Notes: generated from the letters alone by a model not told the origin. A stretch of 64,000 nucleotides of DNA from Pseudomonas fulva NBRC 16637 = DSM 17717 (GCF_000730565.1 NZ_BBIQ01000001.1:186001-250000), one strand, 5' to 3'; counted from the stretch's first letter, positions 1-9,827 are shown. A program made the numbers and translations.

Positions 1-2
1 AC

Positions 3-179
3 CCCAAGGATGCCGGGCCAGACGGCAAGGTCTCGGTCCTGGCGCCCATCGGCTGTGCCTTGCTCGGGTTGTCGGTGGGTGAGCAGATCGACTGGCCGGC
101 GCCAGGGGGCAAGACCCTCAGGCTAGAGTTGCTGGAAGTCGAGTATCAGCCGGAAGCGGCGGGCGATTTCGACCTGTAG
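3..179 (+). CDS. rnk: Rnk, regulator of nucleoside diphosphate kinase (3' end only)
   Basis: Only the last 58 codons are in the window, ending with TAG at 177-179. The visible part reads as the GreA/GreB-like C-terminal domain of Rnk: the stretch [20 protein letters not shown], then a W-P-x-P-G-G motif and a final [14 protein letters not shown]. Rnk binds RNA polymerase near the secondary channel and influences nucleoside diphosphate kinase levels in pseudomonads (family knowledge). The next gene, cyaA, converges on it with only 32 bases between stop codons. The start and N-terminal coiled coil lie outside the window, so the identification rests on this fragment and on the rnk-cyaA neighbourhood. 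Confidence 0.8.
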   Translation, partial: PKDAGPDGKVSVLAPIGCALLGLSVGEQIDWPAPGGKTLRLELLEVEYQPEAAGDFDL

Positions 180-201
180 TGCTTTCAACGCACCTGTGGC
201 G

Positions 202-224
202 TGGCCAGTGCCTAAGCCTGGCCA
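202..224. terminator. Inverted repeat at rnk/cyaA convergent ends
   Basis: TGGCCAG (202-208) and CTGGCCA (218-224) form a perfect 7-bp stem with a 9-base loop, and it overlaps the cyaA stop codon. There is no T tract on either side. It may act as a weak bidirectional end signal; the evidence is only the symmetry and the position between convergent genes. Confidence 0.3.
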
Positions 225-3067
225 GCCAGCACCTGCTGTAGCCCCTCATTCAAGGCCTGCTCAAGTGTCCGCTTGTAGTTCAGGTAAACCTGCGTCGTGG
301 CCTGGCGGCCATCGGGTAACCCGGAAACATCCAAGTCGGTGATGTAGCACCGATACAGGCCTGCACTTCGCCGCTGGGCGATGATTTCTCGTGCCACCAC
401 GCCATACAGGCTCGGCCCATGGTCGAGCTCGGAGAACTCCTGTTGTTCGCAGAACAAGGTCACGTGCGTGGCACCGTCGGTGTCGGCGTGAATCATGGCC
501 TGGACGTCGTAGTAGGGCTGCACGTTCCCCGCATCCGGTGCCGCCCTCTGCTCCAGGCCCCGTGCCCTGGCTGATCCAGACCCAAGCAGCTGCGCGTACA
601 CGATGTCCAGGCGTGCTGCTTGCCTTGCACCATAAGGCAACTGCGCCTCGCGTCGGCGCAAGACCGAAGCCAGAAAGCGGTGCAGCGGCAGCAGAAGGTG
701 AGGTTCGTCCTGCAACGGCACGCGCTGGTGCCACAAAGCGTTGCATTCATCCAGCACGTAGAGCTCGGCCCAGCTGTCGAACAGTCGATAGAAGACCTGG
801 ACGCAGTCGCGGCGGCCTTGCTCGAGCACAAGGCCCACATCGGTGTCCGGCAGGGCATTGGCATCCAGGCACACGGGGCTGTAGGTACTGCGCTCCTGGC
901 CCATGAACGTGAGTAGCGCATCATGGTCGTCAAGGCTCGTGAGGACGACCTTGCCCTGGAGCCACTCCAGCACATGAACCTGGTGCGCCACCTGCACCAG
1001 GTAACGGCCAGGAACGTCCTGTGCGTGCAACTGCCGCGCAGTCTGGAAGAGCTCGGCCACACGCTGACTGATGGCCTGCGCCCGGTGCTGGGCAAAGCAG
1101 TGCGCCCGCACATTGGGCCAGCCGCTTGCCTGTTTCGGCAGGTTGATGAAATCGCGCAGGCATCGCATCAGCGCATGCTCGCCGTCGTAGCGATGTACCA
1201 GCACCTCGTTCCAGGAGTTGACCGTGACCTGGTCCACTGTCAATACCAGGTTTTCCCGCAGGCCACCGTAGCTGAGCGAGTCGGTACGCTCGGTGGTCAG
1301 CAGGATATCCAGCTCACGGTGGTGGGGCAGGGGGTCAATGCCCACGTTGATCAGCAGCAGCACATCGTCGGCGACGCTTGGCTGCAACAGGCTCACCTCG
1401 CTGACGGCGGGCAGCGGCAACACGATGAGCTGCTGCAGGCTCGCGAGCAGGCCCTGCAATTCAGGCTCTTTCAGATCGCTGATACCCGGATGAAGCGCCA
1501 GTCGTGTATGCCTGTCTATCACGCCATTGCAATGGGCCCAGACCAACAGCTCCACAAGGTGCCAGCAGCGCTTGATCGGGTTGGCGAGTTCCATTTCATG
1601 GCCATGCAGGTTGCCGCTGTAGAGTGCCCAGGGGTGGCCACCTGGCGCTCTGCGGCTGGGTGACTGGGCCAGCGTCACGGTTTGCTCGGCCAGGTCGCAG
1701 GCACGGTCGCTCTGGAGGATTTCCACCTTGTCCGCACGGCGCTCGAATGCTGCCTGCAATCGCCGTCCCAACAGGTTGAGCTCGCGCAAGTCGGCGCGGC
1801 TGGTCGCGTCATGTGTGCGCGCGAACTGCACCAGGAACCGGTAGCTGCGGCTGAGCTCGGCCACCCGTTCTCGGCGCTCCATGGTAACCTGGTGCACGCC
1901 CCAGCCAGGGCGACCATCGAGCAGGGCCAACTGCGCGCCTCCCCATCCCCACTCGTCGGTCAGGCTGCGCAGCAGGCGGCGTTGCCAGCCTTCGGCGCGG
2001 CCCTGTTCGCTGAGCTTGCTGTTCACTTTCAGGTACAAACTGCGCCGCACCAGTTCCAACCGAGCCTGCTCACGGCGTTGCATCAGGTAGCGCTCGATCC
2101 GTCGGTAGACCATGACGTAAGGATCGAGACGGTCAAGGTCGAGCTGATTGGCGAAGACCGCTTGCTTGTAGTCCAGGCTCAGGCAACGCACGGCGGGGTA
2201 TTCGCTGGCATAGGCTTCGGTCAGCAGCAACTTGAGCAAGGACTTGTGAGGGGCATCGATGCCCTTGAACAGCTGCCAAAGCCCGGCGCCGACGAATTCG
2301 TGGCCTGGGATCTGCGCCAGGTGGCCCAGGTCCAGGGCTTCCCCAGGGCGTACGAAACGCTTTGCCAGCAGGGCTTGGGCGTAGGCCGGATAGCCGCTCT
2401 CCTGGTCGGGCGGCACCAACCACCACAGCGGCGTCCGCCCTGCCAGCCAAAGGGTCGTGCGGTAGAACTCGTCCAACAGAAGATAATGCTGCGTAGTGCC
2501 GCAATCGTCGGTGCCGAGTTGGCCTGTGCGCTGGCCCTGAGCGAACCCCTGGGTGTCAATCAGAAAGATGTGCGTATCGGCGCCCTGGCTCGCGGCCCAG
2601 GTTTCCAGCAACTGGCATTTGCGCTGTAGTGCCTCCAGCGCTTCGCGCTCCAGGTCGCTGGTATGGCATACCCATACATCGATGTCGCTGTCCTCAGCCT
2701 GGGCAAGCGTGCCCAGGCTGCCGATTAGAAACAGCCCGTCGATGGGGCGTGGCGAGGTGTTGTCGCGGGCTTTGTAGCTGAAGGCGCGTGCCAGGCGCTG
2801 AGCTTCGAATACCTGATCGGCGCTTGGCTCGAAGTCGCAGATGCCTGCCGGCGTCGTCGACGAAACATAGCCGGGCAGTAGCGGATGATTTACATGGAAC
2901 AGCACGGGCAGCACCGTCAGGACCTGCTGCTGGCGGGGGGACAAACCGGCCATTGCTCGCTGCAGGCGGCCTGCGTTGATCTGTAGGTAGCGCCCACGCA
3001 AGTTGGCCAGCAGCTTACGGTCGATCCCGTTGTCCAGGTCCAGTTGGATCTCGTCGGGACAATTCAT
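212..3067 (-). CDS. cyaA: Class I adenylate cyclase
   Basis: A 951-residue protein that converts ATP to cyclic AMP, the ligand of the Crp/Vfr-type regulator, in the cytoplasm. The N-terminal catalytic half carries the nucleotidyltransferase motif of class I cyclases: GSLGT at 116-120 followed by the metal-binding DSDID at 126-130 and VWVCH. The C-terminal half is the long regulatory region typical of the enterobacterial/pseudomonad family; full length is somewhat above the E. coli enzyme (about 850). The start ATG at 3067 is preceded by a weak GAG. It is a single gene, convergent with rnk and divergent from the DUF188 gene. No Crp site was recognised upstream. Identification is secure by motif, length and neighbours. 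Confidence 0.95.
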   Translation of the reverse strand: MNCPDEIQLDLDNGIDRKLLANLRGRYLQINAGRLQRAMAGLSPRQQQVLTVLPVLFHVNHPLLPGYVSSTTPAGICDFEPSADQVFEAQRLARAFSYKARDNTSPRPIDGLFLIGSLGTLAQAEDSDIDVWVCHTSDLEREALEALQRKCQLLETWAASQGADTHIFLIDTQGFAQGQRTGQLGTDDCGTTQHYLLLDEFYRTTLWLAGRTPLWWLVPPDQESGYPAYAQALLAKRFVRPGEALDLGHLAQIPGHEFVGAGLWQLFKGIDAPHKSLLKLLLTEAYASEYPAVRCLSLDYKQAVFANQLDLDRLDPYVMVYRRIERYLMQRREQARLELVRRSLYLKVNSKLSEQGRAEGWQRRLLRSLTDEWGWGGAQLALLDGRPGWGVHQVTMERRERVAELSRSYRFLVQFARTHDATSRADLRELNLLGRRLQAAFERRADKVEILQSDRACDLAEQTVTLAQSPSRRAPGGHPWALYSGNLHGHEMELANPIKRCWHLVELLVWAHCNGVIDRHTRLALHPGISDLKEPELQGLLASLQQLIVLPLPAVSEVSLLQPSVADDVLLLINVGIDPLPHHRELDILLTTERTDSLSYGGLRENLVLTVDQVTVNSWNEVLVHRYDGEHALMRCLRDFINLPKQASGWPNVRAHCFAQHRAQAISQRVAELFQTARQLHAQDVPGRYLVQVAHQVHVLEWLQGKVVLTSLDDHDALLTFMGQERSTYSPVCLDANALPDTDVGLVLEQGRRDCVQVFYRLFDSWAELYVLDECNALWHQRVPLQDEPHLLLPLHRFLASVLRRREAQLPYGARQAARLDIVYAQLLGSGSARARGLEQRAAPDAGNVQPYYDVQAMIHADTDGATHVTLFCEQQEFSELDHGPSLYGVVAREIIAQRRSAGLYRCYITDLDVSGLPDGRQATTQVYLNYKRTLEQALNEGLQQVLAGQA

Positions 3068-3220
3068 TTTGCGCTCATCAGTCCGCTGAAGCTGGGGCGA
3101 GTGTAGCCTGAACGGTACGGCTCACACAGGCTCATTCAGTTCTGGAGCTATTTGCGCGAGTTCCTGCAACCTGTCGGGGTAGTGCATCATGACTGGCTAA
3201 ATGACAACGTGAGGTCAATC

Positions 3221-3673
3221 ATGCGTGTTTGGATCGATGCCGACGCTTGCCCCAAGGCTGCCAGGGACCTGATCGTCAAGTTCGCCCTCAAGCGCAAGTT
3301 CGAAGTGGTCATGGTCGCGGGCCAGGCAGTGGCAAAACCAGCATTCGGCATCGTACGACTGATCGTGGTACCCAGCGGCATGGATGCGGCCGACGATTAT
3401 CTGGTCGAGCATGCCGTACCCGGCGAGTTGGTCGTCTGCAGCGACGTGCCTCTGGCCGACCGGCTTGTGAAAAAGGGCGTAGCGGCGCTGGACCCGCGCG
3501 GGCGCGAGTTCGACGAGCGCAACATGGGCGAGCGCCTGGCTACGCGCAATCTGTTCACCGAGCTGCGTGAACAAGGCCAGTCAGGTGGCGGGCAGGGGCC
3601 TTATGGGGATCGCGACAAACAGGCGTTTGCCAATGCGTTGGACCGGATCATCGCTCGGCTGTCGGCGCTTTGA
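3221..3673 (+). CDS. YaiI/YqxD family (DUF188) protein
   Basis: A 150-residue cytoplasmic protein of the UPF0178/DUF188 family. It begins MRVWIDADACPKAARD, a pattern of paired aspartates (D6, D8) followed by C-P that resembles PIN/NYN-like nuclease folds, and it ends with a conserved G-P-x-x-x-x-D-K-x-x-F-x-x-x-L-D segment. The reading frame is open upstream to 3152, but the ATG at 3221 matches the usual family N-terminus and is preferred. The biochemical role is unknown; nuclease-like activity is only a fold-based guess. It is convergent with elbB. Confidence 0.85.
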   Translation: MRVWIDADACPKAARDLIVKFALKRKFEVVMVAGQAVAKPAFGIVRLIVVPSGMDAADDYLVEHAVPGELVVCSDVPLADRLVKKGVAALDPRGREFDERNMGERLATRNLFTELREQGQSGGGQGPYGDRDKQAFANALDRIIARLSAL

Positions 3674-3680
3674 TAGCCAA

Positions 3681-3711
3681 TGGAGCGCCAATCGCCTGGT
3701 CAGGCGCTCCA
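3681..3711. terminator. Convergent-gene hairpin
   Basis: TGGAGCGCC (3681-3689) pairs perfectly with GGCGCTCCA (3703-3711) around a 13-base loop. It sits between the stop codons of the DUF188 gene (+) and elbB (-). No clear T run follows, so it is a likely but not canonical terminator for both genes. Confidence 0.45.
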
Positions 3712-3727
3712 GCCGGGCAAGCGGCGC

Positions 3728-4387
3728 TTACTCGTGGGTCAGTTCCAGCACCCGATCAACCAGCTTGTAGATCCCGCCAGCGGCTTCGCTGATGGTCTTT
3801 GCCGACATGTAGGCAGGGGTGGTCACCAGTTTGCGCTGCGGGTCCTCGACGATGTCGTGCACGTCGCATTCTTCGTGGGTACCGCCCATCTTGACGACGG
3901 CCTCGGCGGTGTCGGCGTCGTTGCCGATGGTGCAGACCACGCCAGGGCCATAGATCTTGGCAGCCAATGCAGGCGAGATACAGATCAGGCCAACTGGCTT
4001 GCAGGCGGCGGCGAACGCCTCGGCCAACCCCAGGACATCCGGATTGACAGTGCAGTCTGCGCCTTTCACGGCAAAGTCCGAGAGGTTCTTGGCTGCGCCA
4101 AAGCCGCCCGGTACGATCAAGGCGTCGAAGTCCTCGACGCGCGCCTCACGAATGTCTTTCACATCGCCACGCGCGATACGGGCAGATTCCACCAGCACGT
4201 TGCGCGACTCGGGCATTTCTTGGCCTGTCAGGTGGTCGATGACATGCATCTGTGCGATGTTCGGTGCAAAGCACTGCACCTGCGCGCCGCGTTGGTCCAG
4301 GCGCAGCAAGGTGATCACGCTTTCGTGAATTTCTGCGCCGTCATAAACGCCACAGCCGGAAAGAATCACCGCCACTTTTTTTGTCAT
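3728..4387 (-). CDS. elbB: ElbB, glutamine amidotransferase-like / glyoxalase III-like protein
   Basis: A 219-residue DJ-1/PfpI-superfamily protein, almost the same length as E. coli ElbB (217). It opens with VAVILSGCGVYDGAEIHES and has IVPGGFGAAKNLSDF near residues 91-105; the presumed nucleophilic cysteine is C136 in GLICISPA. The E. coli homologue affects isoprenoid/lycopene yield and has glyoxalase activity in vitro (family knowledge). Two in-frame ATGs exist (4393 and 4387). The GGAG upstream lies only 2 bases from the first but 8 from the second, so 4387 is preferred. The frame stays open to 4903, but that extension overlaps the DedA gene and is discarded. Confidence 0.9.
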   Translation of the reverse strand: MTKKVAVILSGCGVYDGAEIHESVITLLRLDQRGAQVQCFAPNIAQMHVIDHLTGQEMPESRNVLVESARIARGDVKDIREARVEDFDALIVPGGFGAAKNLSDFAVKGADCTVNPDVLGLAEAFAAACKPVGLICISPALAAKIYGPGVVCTIGNDADTAEAVVKMGGTHEECDVHDIVEDPQRKLVTTPAYMSAKTISEAAGGIYKLVDRVLELTHE

Positions 4388-4488
4388 GCTCATTACTCCA
4401 GGTCGAAGCGCTTGATACCCGTCAGGCTGGCAGCGCGGCGCAGTGCGGGATGGTCCATGTCTGTTGGAGTGTGCACAGGTGCAGGTGT

Positions 4489-5073
4489 TCAGTCCTGGGA
4501 CTCGCGCGCAGCCCGGCGCTCTGCCCGCAGCGTGCGAAAGCGCCGGTGCAGCCACAGGCCTACGCCAAGCACCAGCAAGGCGCCCAGTACCCACAATTCG
4601 TAGCGCTTGATATTGCCCAGCAGGCCTTCGAGGATTGCGCCGAAATGATAGGCCGCAGCACCCAGGGCGATGGCCCAGATCGCGGCCCCGATGCCATTGA
4701 GCAGCAGGTAGCGCCGCGGCGGATAGCCCGAGAGACCAATCGCGACCGGCATTACCGTGCGAAGCCCGTAAACGAAGCGGAAGCTGAGCACCCAGATATC
4801 GGGATGGCGACGGATGTGGCCCAGGGCGCGGTCGCCCATTGCCTGCCAGCGAGGCTTGCGCGCCAGGATCTTGCGCCCATGGCGACGACCCATGAAATAC
4901 CACAACTGATCACCGGCATAGCTGCCCATGAATGCCACCAGGCATACCAGCTTGATGTCCATGTAATCGCGGAACGCAAGAAAGCCTGCAAGGACCAGAA
5001 TGGTCTCGCCTTCGAAGAAGGTGCCTAGAAAAAGGGCAAAGTAGCCGAAATCCTGCAGGAATTGTTGGAGCAT
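4489..5073 (-). CDS. DedA family inner-membrane protein
   Basis: A 194-residue SNARE-associated/DedA (VTT-domain) membrane protein. It has hydrophobic segments near residues 7-30, 35-60, 115-135 and 160-180, with the family signature FFEGE near the N-terminus and the conserved F-x-R-F-x-x-G-x-R motif (FRFVYGLRTVMPVAIG) in the middle. Members are lipid flippases/scramblases or proton-dependent transporters needed for membrane homeostasis (family knowledge). The start MLQQFLQDFGYFALFLG at 5073 fits the family; no strong ribosome site precedes it. The upstream extension to 5250 overlaps the ppk promoter and is unlikely to be translated. Confidence 0.9.
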   Translation of the reverse strand: MLQQFLQDFGYFALFLGTFFEGETILVLAGFLAFRDYMDIKLVCLVAFMGSYAGDQLWYFMGRRHGRKILARKPRWQAMGDRALGHIRRHPDIWVLSFRFVYGLRTVMPVAIGLSGYPPRRYLLLNGIGAAIWAIALGAAAYHFGAILEGLLGNIKRYELWVLGALLVLGVGLWLHRRFRTLRAERRAARESQD

Positions 5074-5207
5074 TTTCTGAGGTGCTGGCGAAATGAACGC
5101 GCAGCCTACCCCTTCGCGTGCGTTCGGGAAAGTGTCCAAATGTGTCTCGACGTGAACAGTGCCCGCTACCACAATGTCTGCAACCGTGTGCCATGGCTTG
5201 CCCTGGC

Positions 5208-5241
5208 GTGTAACACAGGCGTCATAATGGGCGCTTATCTT
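5208..5241 (+). promoter_or_regulatory. Candidate PhoB box and -10 of ppk
   Basis: GTGTAAC (5208-5214) and GCGTCAT (5219-5225) are two 7-mers separated by exactly 4 bases, matching the CTGTCAT-like PHO-box repeat at about 11 of 14 positions. Ten bases further on is TATCTT (5236-5241), a plausible -10. The start codon of ppk is at 5287. Phosphate-starvation control of ppk is known in pseudomonads; the site itself is an inference from the pattern. Confidence 0.4.
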
Positions 5242-5286
5242 GCCGCTCAATTGATGATAGGGCGTTAACGTCCTCAGGACCGCCAG

Positions 5287-7530
5287 ATGAATAACGAAGT
5301 GCTTCCCCCTGTCTTGATCAAGGATGCCAAGGAGCTTCCAGAGGAGTTGGTGCAGACCCCGCCTGATCTGCCACCCGCGTCTCAGGTCGCTGTGGAACCT
5401 GCAGCGGAGTCAGCGGCGCCCACGCCGGCCCCCGCCCCGGCCATCGTCGTGCCTGGCCTGGACGATACCAGCCTGTACATTCATCGCGAACTGTCCCAGC
5501 TGCAGTTCAACATCCGCGTACTGGAACAGGCGCTGGATGAAAGCTACCCGTTGCTCGAACGCCTGAAGTTCCTGCTGATCTTCTCGAGCAACCTGGACGA
5601 GTTCTTCGAGATTCGTGTGGCCGGGCTGAAAAAGCAGATCAACTTCGCCCGCGAGCAGGCCGGTGCCGACGGCTTGCAGCCGCACCAGGCCCTCACGCGC
5701 ATCAGCGAACTGGTGCATATCGAGGTCGATCGCCAGTACGCGATTCTCAACGATGTGCTGCTTCCGGAGCTGGAAAAACACCAGATTCGATTCATTCGCC
5801 GCCGTCACTGGACACCCAAGCTCAAGACATGGGTGCGTCGCTACTTCCGCGACGAGATTGCGCCCATCATCACCCCGATCGGCCTGGACCCTACCCATCC
5901 ATTCCCATTGCTGGTGAACAAGAGCCTGAACTTCATCGTCGAGCTTGAAGGCGTCGATGCGTTCGGCCGCGATTCAGGCCTGGCCATCATTCCGGCACCG
6001 CGGCTGCTGCCACGGGTCATTCGCGTGCCTGAGGAGGTGGGTGGCACTGGTGCCAATTACGTCTTCCTTTCGTCGATGATCCACGCCCACGCCGACGACC
6101 TGTTCCAGGGTATGAAGGTGAAGGGGTGCTACCAGTTCCGCCTGACCCGTAACGCCGACCTGGCGCTGGATTCCGAAGAGGTCGATGACTTGGCCCGAGC
6201 GCTTCGTGGCGAGCTGTTCTCGCGCCGCTACGGCGATGCCGTGCGCCTGGAAGTCGCCGATACGTGCCCCAAGCACCTGTCGGACTACCTGCTCAAGCAG
6301 TTCAGCCTGAGCGAAAGCGAGCTGTACCAGGTCAACGGGCCGGTCAACCTGACGCGGTTGTTCAGCATCACTGGGCTGGACAGCCACCCCGAACTTCAAT
6401 ACGTACCGTTCACCCCGGCCATCCCGAAGTTGCTGCAGAACGCCGACAACATCTTTAGCGTGATCAGCAAGCAGGACATCCTGCTCATGCACCCCTTCGA
6501 GTCGTTCACGCCGGTCATCGACCTGTTGCGCCAGGCGGCCAAGGACCCGCACGTTCTGGCCGTACGTCAGACGCTCTACCGCTCCGGCGCCAACTCGGAA
6601 ATTGTCGATGCGTTAGTCGATGCAGCGCGCAACGGCAAGGAAGTCACCGCCGTGATCGAACTGCGCGCACGCTTCGACGAGGAGTCCAACCTGCAGATGG
6701 CAAGCCGCCTGCAAGCGGCAGGCGCGGTGGTGATCTATGGCGTGGTCGGTTTCAAGACGCACGCCAAGATGATGTTGATCCTGCGCCGCGAGCAGGGCGA
6801 GATCGTTCGCTATGCGCACCTGGGGACCGGCAACTACCACGCTGGCAATGCCCGCTTGTACACCGATTACAGCCTGCTCACCTCCGACGATGCGCTCACC
6901 GAGGACGTCGGCAAGCTGTTCAGCCAGCTGATCGGCATGGGCAAGACCCTGCGCATGAAGAAACTGATGCATGCGCCGTTCACCCTGAAAAAGGGCATGC
7001 TGGACATGATCGCCCGCGAAACCCAGTTCGCCCTGGACGGCAAGCCGGCGCACATCATCGCCAAATTCAACTCGCTGACCGATGCGAAGGTCATCAAGGC
7101 CTTGTACAAGGCCAGTCAATCGGGGGTGAAGATCGACCTGATCGTGCGTGGCATGTGCTGCCTGCGTCCAGGTATTCCAGGGGTTTCACACAACATCCAG
7201 GTACGCTCGATCATCGGCCGCTTCCTGGAACACACCCGTGTGTTCTACTTCCTCAATGGCGGTGAAGAGCAGATCTACCTCTCCAGTGCGGACTGGATGG
7301 AGCGCAACCTCGACAAGCGGGTCGAGACCTGCTTCCCGGTCGAGGGCAAGAAGCTCTTGCTGCGGGTGAAAAAGGAACTGGAGGCGTACCTGACCGACAA
7401 CACTCACGCCTGGACCCTTCAGCCAGACGGGCGCTATGTGCGCAGCAGCCCGACGGGTAACCAGAACCCCCGCAGTGCCCAGGCGACCTTGCTGGAGCGC
7501 CTGAGCAACCCGGTCCTCAACGTACGCTGA
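5287..7530 (+). CDS. ppk: Polyphosphate kinase 1
   Basis: A 747-residue PPK1 that reversibly polymerises the gamma-phosphate of ATP into polyphosphate. After a Pro/Ala-rich N-terminal extension of about 58 residues come the N, head and two C-terminal phospholipase-D-like domains. The autophosphorylated histidine is H511 in [10 protein letters not shown] (equivalent to E. coli H435) and a second conserved histidine is H649 in [12 protein letters not shown]. The VRQTLYRSG motif near 420 lies at the ATP site. The extension makes it longer than E. coli PPK (688); a later start is possible, but the first ATG follows directly after the candidate Pho-box promoter. Its 3' end overlaps ppx by 14 bases in convergent orientation. 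Confidence 0.96.
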   Translation: MNNEVLPPVLIKDAKELPEELVQTPPDLPPASQVAVEPAAESAAPTPAPAPAIVVPGLDDTSLYIHRELSQLQFNIRVLEQALDESYPLLERLKFLLIFSSNLDEFFEIRVAGLKKQINFAREQAGADGLQPHQALTRISELVHIEVDRQYAILNDVLLPELEKHQIRFIRRRHWTPKLKTWVRRYFRDEIAPIITPIGLDPTHPFPLLVNKSLNFIVELEGVDAFGRDSGLAIIPAPRLLPRVIRVPEEVGGTGANYVFLSSMIHAHADDLFQGMKVKGCYQFRLTRNADLALDSEEVDDLARALRGELFSRRYGDAVRLEVADTCPKHLSDYLLKQFSLSESELYQVNGPVNLTRLFSITGLDSHPELQYVPFTPAIPKLLQNADNIFSVISKQDILLMHPFESFTPVIDLLRQAAKDPHVLAVRQTLYRSGANSEIVDALVDAARNGKEVTAVIELRARFDEESNLQMASRLQAAGAVVIYGVVGFKTHAKMMLILRREQGEIVRYAHLGTGNYHAGNARLYTDYSLLTSDDALTEDVGKLFSQLIGMGKTLRMKKLMHAPFTLKKGMLDMIARETQFALDGKPAHIIAKFNSLTDAKVIKALYKASQSGVKIDLIVRGMCCLRPGIPGVSHNIQVRSIIGRFLEHTRVFYFLNGGEEQIYLSSADWMERNLDKRVETCFPVEGKKLLLRVKKELEAYLTDNTHAWTLQPDGRYVRSSPTGNQNPRSAQATLLERLSNPVLNVR

Positions 7531-9019
7531 GGACGAAGCCGACCCGGGCCAGCCACTCCGCTTCGTTGGCGAAGTCGGCCTGGGTCAGCTGGTTCTGCTC
7601 GAGCCAACCTTCCGGGAATACCACTTCCAGGCGGTTATCGGCCGCCTTGAGCTCGACTTTGGGCATCTGCTGCGTGCCCCGGATGTGATGAAACAGGATG
7701 GCAAAGCGCAGCAGCACGCACAGGCGCAGCAGCTTGACCCCATCATCCCCCAGCTCGGCATAACGGTCCTTGGGGATGTTGCGGCGGTGGCCGCGCACCA
7801 GCAAGGCCATCATCTGCTGATCCTCGCGCGAAAAGCCTGCCAGGTCGGAGTGCTCGATCAGGTACGCGCCGTGCTTGTGGTAATGATAGTGGGCGATGTC
7901 CAGGCCGATCTCATGGACCTTGGCTGCCCAACCCAGCAGGTCGCGCCAATTGCCGTCCTGCAGGTCCCAGGCTACGGCCACCTGGTCGAAGGCATGCAGT
8001 GCCTTGCGCTCGACCCGGGCGGCCTGGCCCTGATCGACGTGGTAACGCTCCATCAGCGAGTTGAGGGTACGCTCGCGTACGTCTTCATGATGATGCCGGC
8101 CAAGCAGATCGAACAGCACACCTTCACGCAGCGCACCGTCGCAGTGGTCCATGCGCTGCAGCTCCAGCGCATCGAAGATCGCTTCGAGGATGGCCATGCC
8201 CGCCGGGAAGATGGTGCGCCGATCCGGCTTGACCCCTTCGAAATCGATTCTGTCGACTTCGCCCAGCTTGAACAGCTTGCGCTTGACCCAGGCCAACCCT
8301 TCGGCGTTTACCTCGCCATTGCCCAGGCCTGCACCCCGAATGGCGGCGCCGATGGCGCGAATGGTACCCGACGAACCGATGGCTTCATCCCAGGTCAGGC
8401 GGTGCAGGGCATGCTCGATGCTCATCAACTCAAGCCGGGCGGCCGTATAGGCCTGGGCATAGCGCGCAGGGGTGATCTTGCCGTCACGGAAATAGCGCTG
8501 GGTGAAGCTGACGCAGCCCATCTGCAGGCTCTCGCGCAACAGCGGCTCGAAGCGCTGGCCAATGATGAATTCGGTGCTGCCACCGCCGATGTCCGCCACC
8601 AGGCGCTTGCCCGCGGTGTCGGCCAGCGTATGGGAAACGCCCAGGTAGATCAGGCGGGCTTCTTCGCGGCCTGAGATGACTTCTACCGGGTGGCCAAGAA
8701 TGGCTTCGGCACGCTGGATGAAGATGTTGCGGTTGCGCGCTTCACGCAAGGCGTTGGTGCCGACGATGCGCACCGAGCCTGCGGGCATGCCGTTGATCAG
8801 CTGAGCGAAGCGCTTGAGGCACTCCAGGCCGCGCTCCATGGCTTCTTCACTGAGCCTGCGCTCCTCGTCGATGCCGGCGGCCAGCTGTACCTTCTCGCCC
8901 TGCCGCTCGAGAATGCGGATTTCGGTGTGGTGGGCCTTGGCCACGACCATGTGGAAGCTGTTGGAGCCGAGGTCGATGGCGGCTATCAGGGACAGGTTCT
9001 TCGCGGTGGTATGCGGCAT
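7517..9019 (-). CDS. ppx: Exopolyphosphatase
   Basis: A 500-residue Ppx/GppA phosphatase that removes terminal phosphate from polyphosphate (and may act on pppGpp). The actin-like ATPase fold is marked by [16 protein letters not shown] (residues 13-28, phosphate loop 1) and [14 protein letters not shown] (loop 2); the C-terminal half is HD-like ([18 protein letters not shown]). The start [10 protein letters not shown] at 9019 fits homologues; an upstream extension to 9130 is not supported. It is convergent with ppk, the two stop codons lying inside each other's coding region, so synthesis and degradation of polyphosphate are encoded back to back. It is divergent from trxA. Confidence 0.95.
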   Translation of the reverse strand: MPHTTAKNLSLIAAIDLGSNSFHMVVAKAHHTEIRILERQGEKVQLAAGIDEERRLSEEAMERGLECLKRFAQLINGMPAGSVRIVGTNALREARNRNIFIQRAEAILGHPVEVISGREEARLIYLGVSHTLADTAGKRLVADIGGGSTEFIIGQRFEPLLRESLQMGCVSFTQRYFRDGKITPARYAQAYTAARLELMSIEHALHRLTWDEAIGSSGTIRAIGAAIRGAGLGNGEVNAEGLAWVKRKLFKLGEVDRIDFEGVKPDRRTIFPAGMAILEAIFDALELQRMDHCDGALREGVLFDLLGRHHHEDVRERTLNSLMERYHVDQGQAARVERKALHAFDQVAVAWDLQDGNWRDLLGWAAKVHEIGLDIAHYHYHKHGAYLIEHSDLAGFSREDQQMMALLVRGHRRNIPKDRYAELGDDGVKLLRLCVLLRFAILFHHIRGTQQMPKVELKAADNRLEVVFPEGWLEQNQLTQADFANEAEWLARVGFVLSVR

Positions 9020-9158
9020 GATCTGGAAGTTCTCGGTCGTTAACCTGGCAATCGTGCCACGATAGCAGGCTGGTCGCCAACGCGTGGCACCTGGCCTGCG
9101 CGATGCGCTTGATATACGGCAATGTGCCATTCGATTCTATGAAGACGATGTGACAGTT

Positions 9159-9188
9159 TTGATTCGAGTGCTCTTGCACAACTATAGT
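9159..9188 (+). promoter_or_regulatory. Possible trxA promoter
   Basis: TTGATT (9159-9164) and TATAGT (9183-9188) are separated by 18 bases and lie about 90 bases before the trxA start. The pattern is compatible with a sigma-70 promoter; nothing else supports it. The rest of 9020-9275 is the shared divergent control region of ppx and trxA. Confidence 0.35.
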
Positions 9189-9275
9189 TACACTCAATCG
9201 TCTGCGGCTTCCTGTCGACCGCGGGGGCGGCTATGATGGGCAACGTTTTCCGTGCTTACGACCTTGGAGATTTCC

Positions 9276-9602
9276 ATGAGCGACAAAATCAAACACGTCA
9301 CCGACGCCACCTTCGATGCTGAAGTGCTTCAGGCTCAAGGCCCGGTGTTGGTCGACTACTGGGCTGAATGGTGCGGCCCATGCAAGATGATCGCTCCGGT
9401 TCTGGACGACATCGCCTCCACGTATGAAGGCAAACTGGTCGTCGCCAAGCTGAACATCGACGAAAACCAGGAAACCCCAGCCAAGCACGGCGTGCGTGGT
9501 ATCCCGACGCTGATGCTGTTCAAGAACGGCAACGTGGAAGCCACCAAGGTCGGTGCCTTGTCCAAATCGCAGCTGGCAGCGTTCCTCGACGCCCACCTGT
9601 GA
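9276..9602 (+). CDS. trxA: Thioredoxin 1
   Basis: A 108-residue thioredoxin, the length of E. coli TrxA (109). The redox centre WCGPC is at residues 32-36, preceded by VLVDYWAE and followed later by the cis-proline loop [11 protein letters not shown]. It reduces protein disulfides in the cytoplasm using electrons from thioredoxin reductase. The start ATG at 9276 has TTGGAGA (9264-9270) as ribosome site; an in-frame ATG at 9252 is too far upstream of it. It is monocistronic, closed by a strong terminator and followed by rho, an order shared with E. coli and other gamma-proteobacteria. Confidence 0.97.
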   Translation: MSDKIKHVTDATFDAEVLQAQGPVLVDYWAEWCGPCKMIAPVLDDIASTYEGKLVVAKLNIDENQETPAKHGVRGIPTLMLFKNGNVEATKVGALSKSQLAAFLDAHL

Positions 9603-9603
9603 T

Positions 9604-9637
9604 AAAAAAGCCCCGCAAATGCGGGGCTTTTCTTTTT
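9604..9637 (+). terminator. Rho-independent terminator of trxA
   Basis: GCCCCGC (9610-9616), loop AAAT, GCGGGGC (9621-9627), then TTTTCTTTTT (9628-9637). A run of six A precedes the stem. This is a textbook intrinsic terminator immediately after the trxA stop codon. Confidence 0.95.
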
Positions 9638-9706
9638 CAGAGCACTAGACGCACAAAAAAGCAAGTGTTACATTCGGCCTCGCACTGCTTCTTCAGTGCC
9701 CTCTAC

Positions 9707-9763
9707 ATGCCGTCGCCGAAGCATCCCCAATTCGAATCAGTACGCGATCCTTTCGCCATCTAG
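9707..9763 (+). CDS. Possible Rho leader peptide
   Basis: An 18-codon open frame (ATG at 9707, TAG at 9761-9763; begins [12 protein letters not shown]) lies in the leader between trxA and rho. E. coli rho also has a short upstream frame (rhoL) in the leader through which Rho limits its own synthesis. Here no good ribosome-binding site precedes the ATG and the sequence is not recognisably similar to RhoL. It is listed for its position only. Confidence 0.25.
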   Translation: MPSPKHPQFESVRDPFAI

Positions 9764-9827
9764 CGGCGCGGCTTCATTAAGCCAGAAGCTTAATTCTCCC
9801 TTCTTACATGATTACGTCATTCCCCTT

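Noticed and set aside
4388..4903. N-terminal extension of elbB
   Set aside because: The frame is open but overlaps the DedA gene, reads as GC-biased shadow and lacks a ribosome site at its start.
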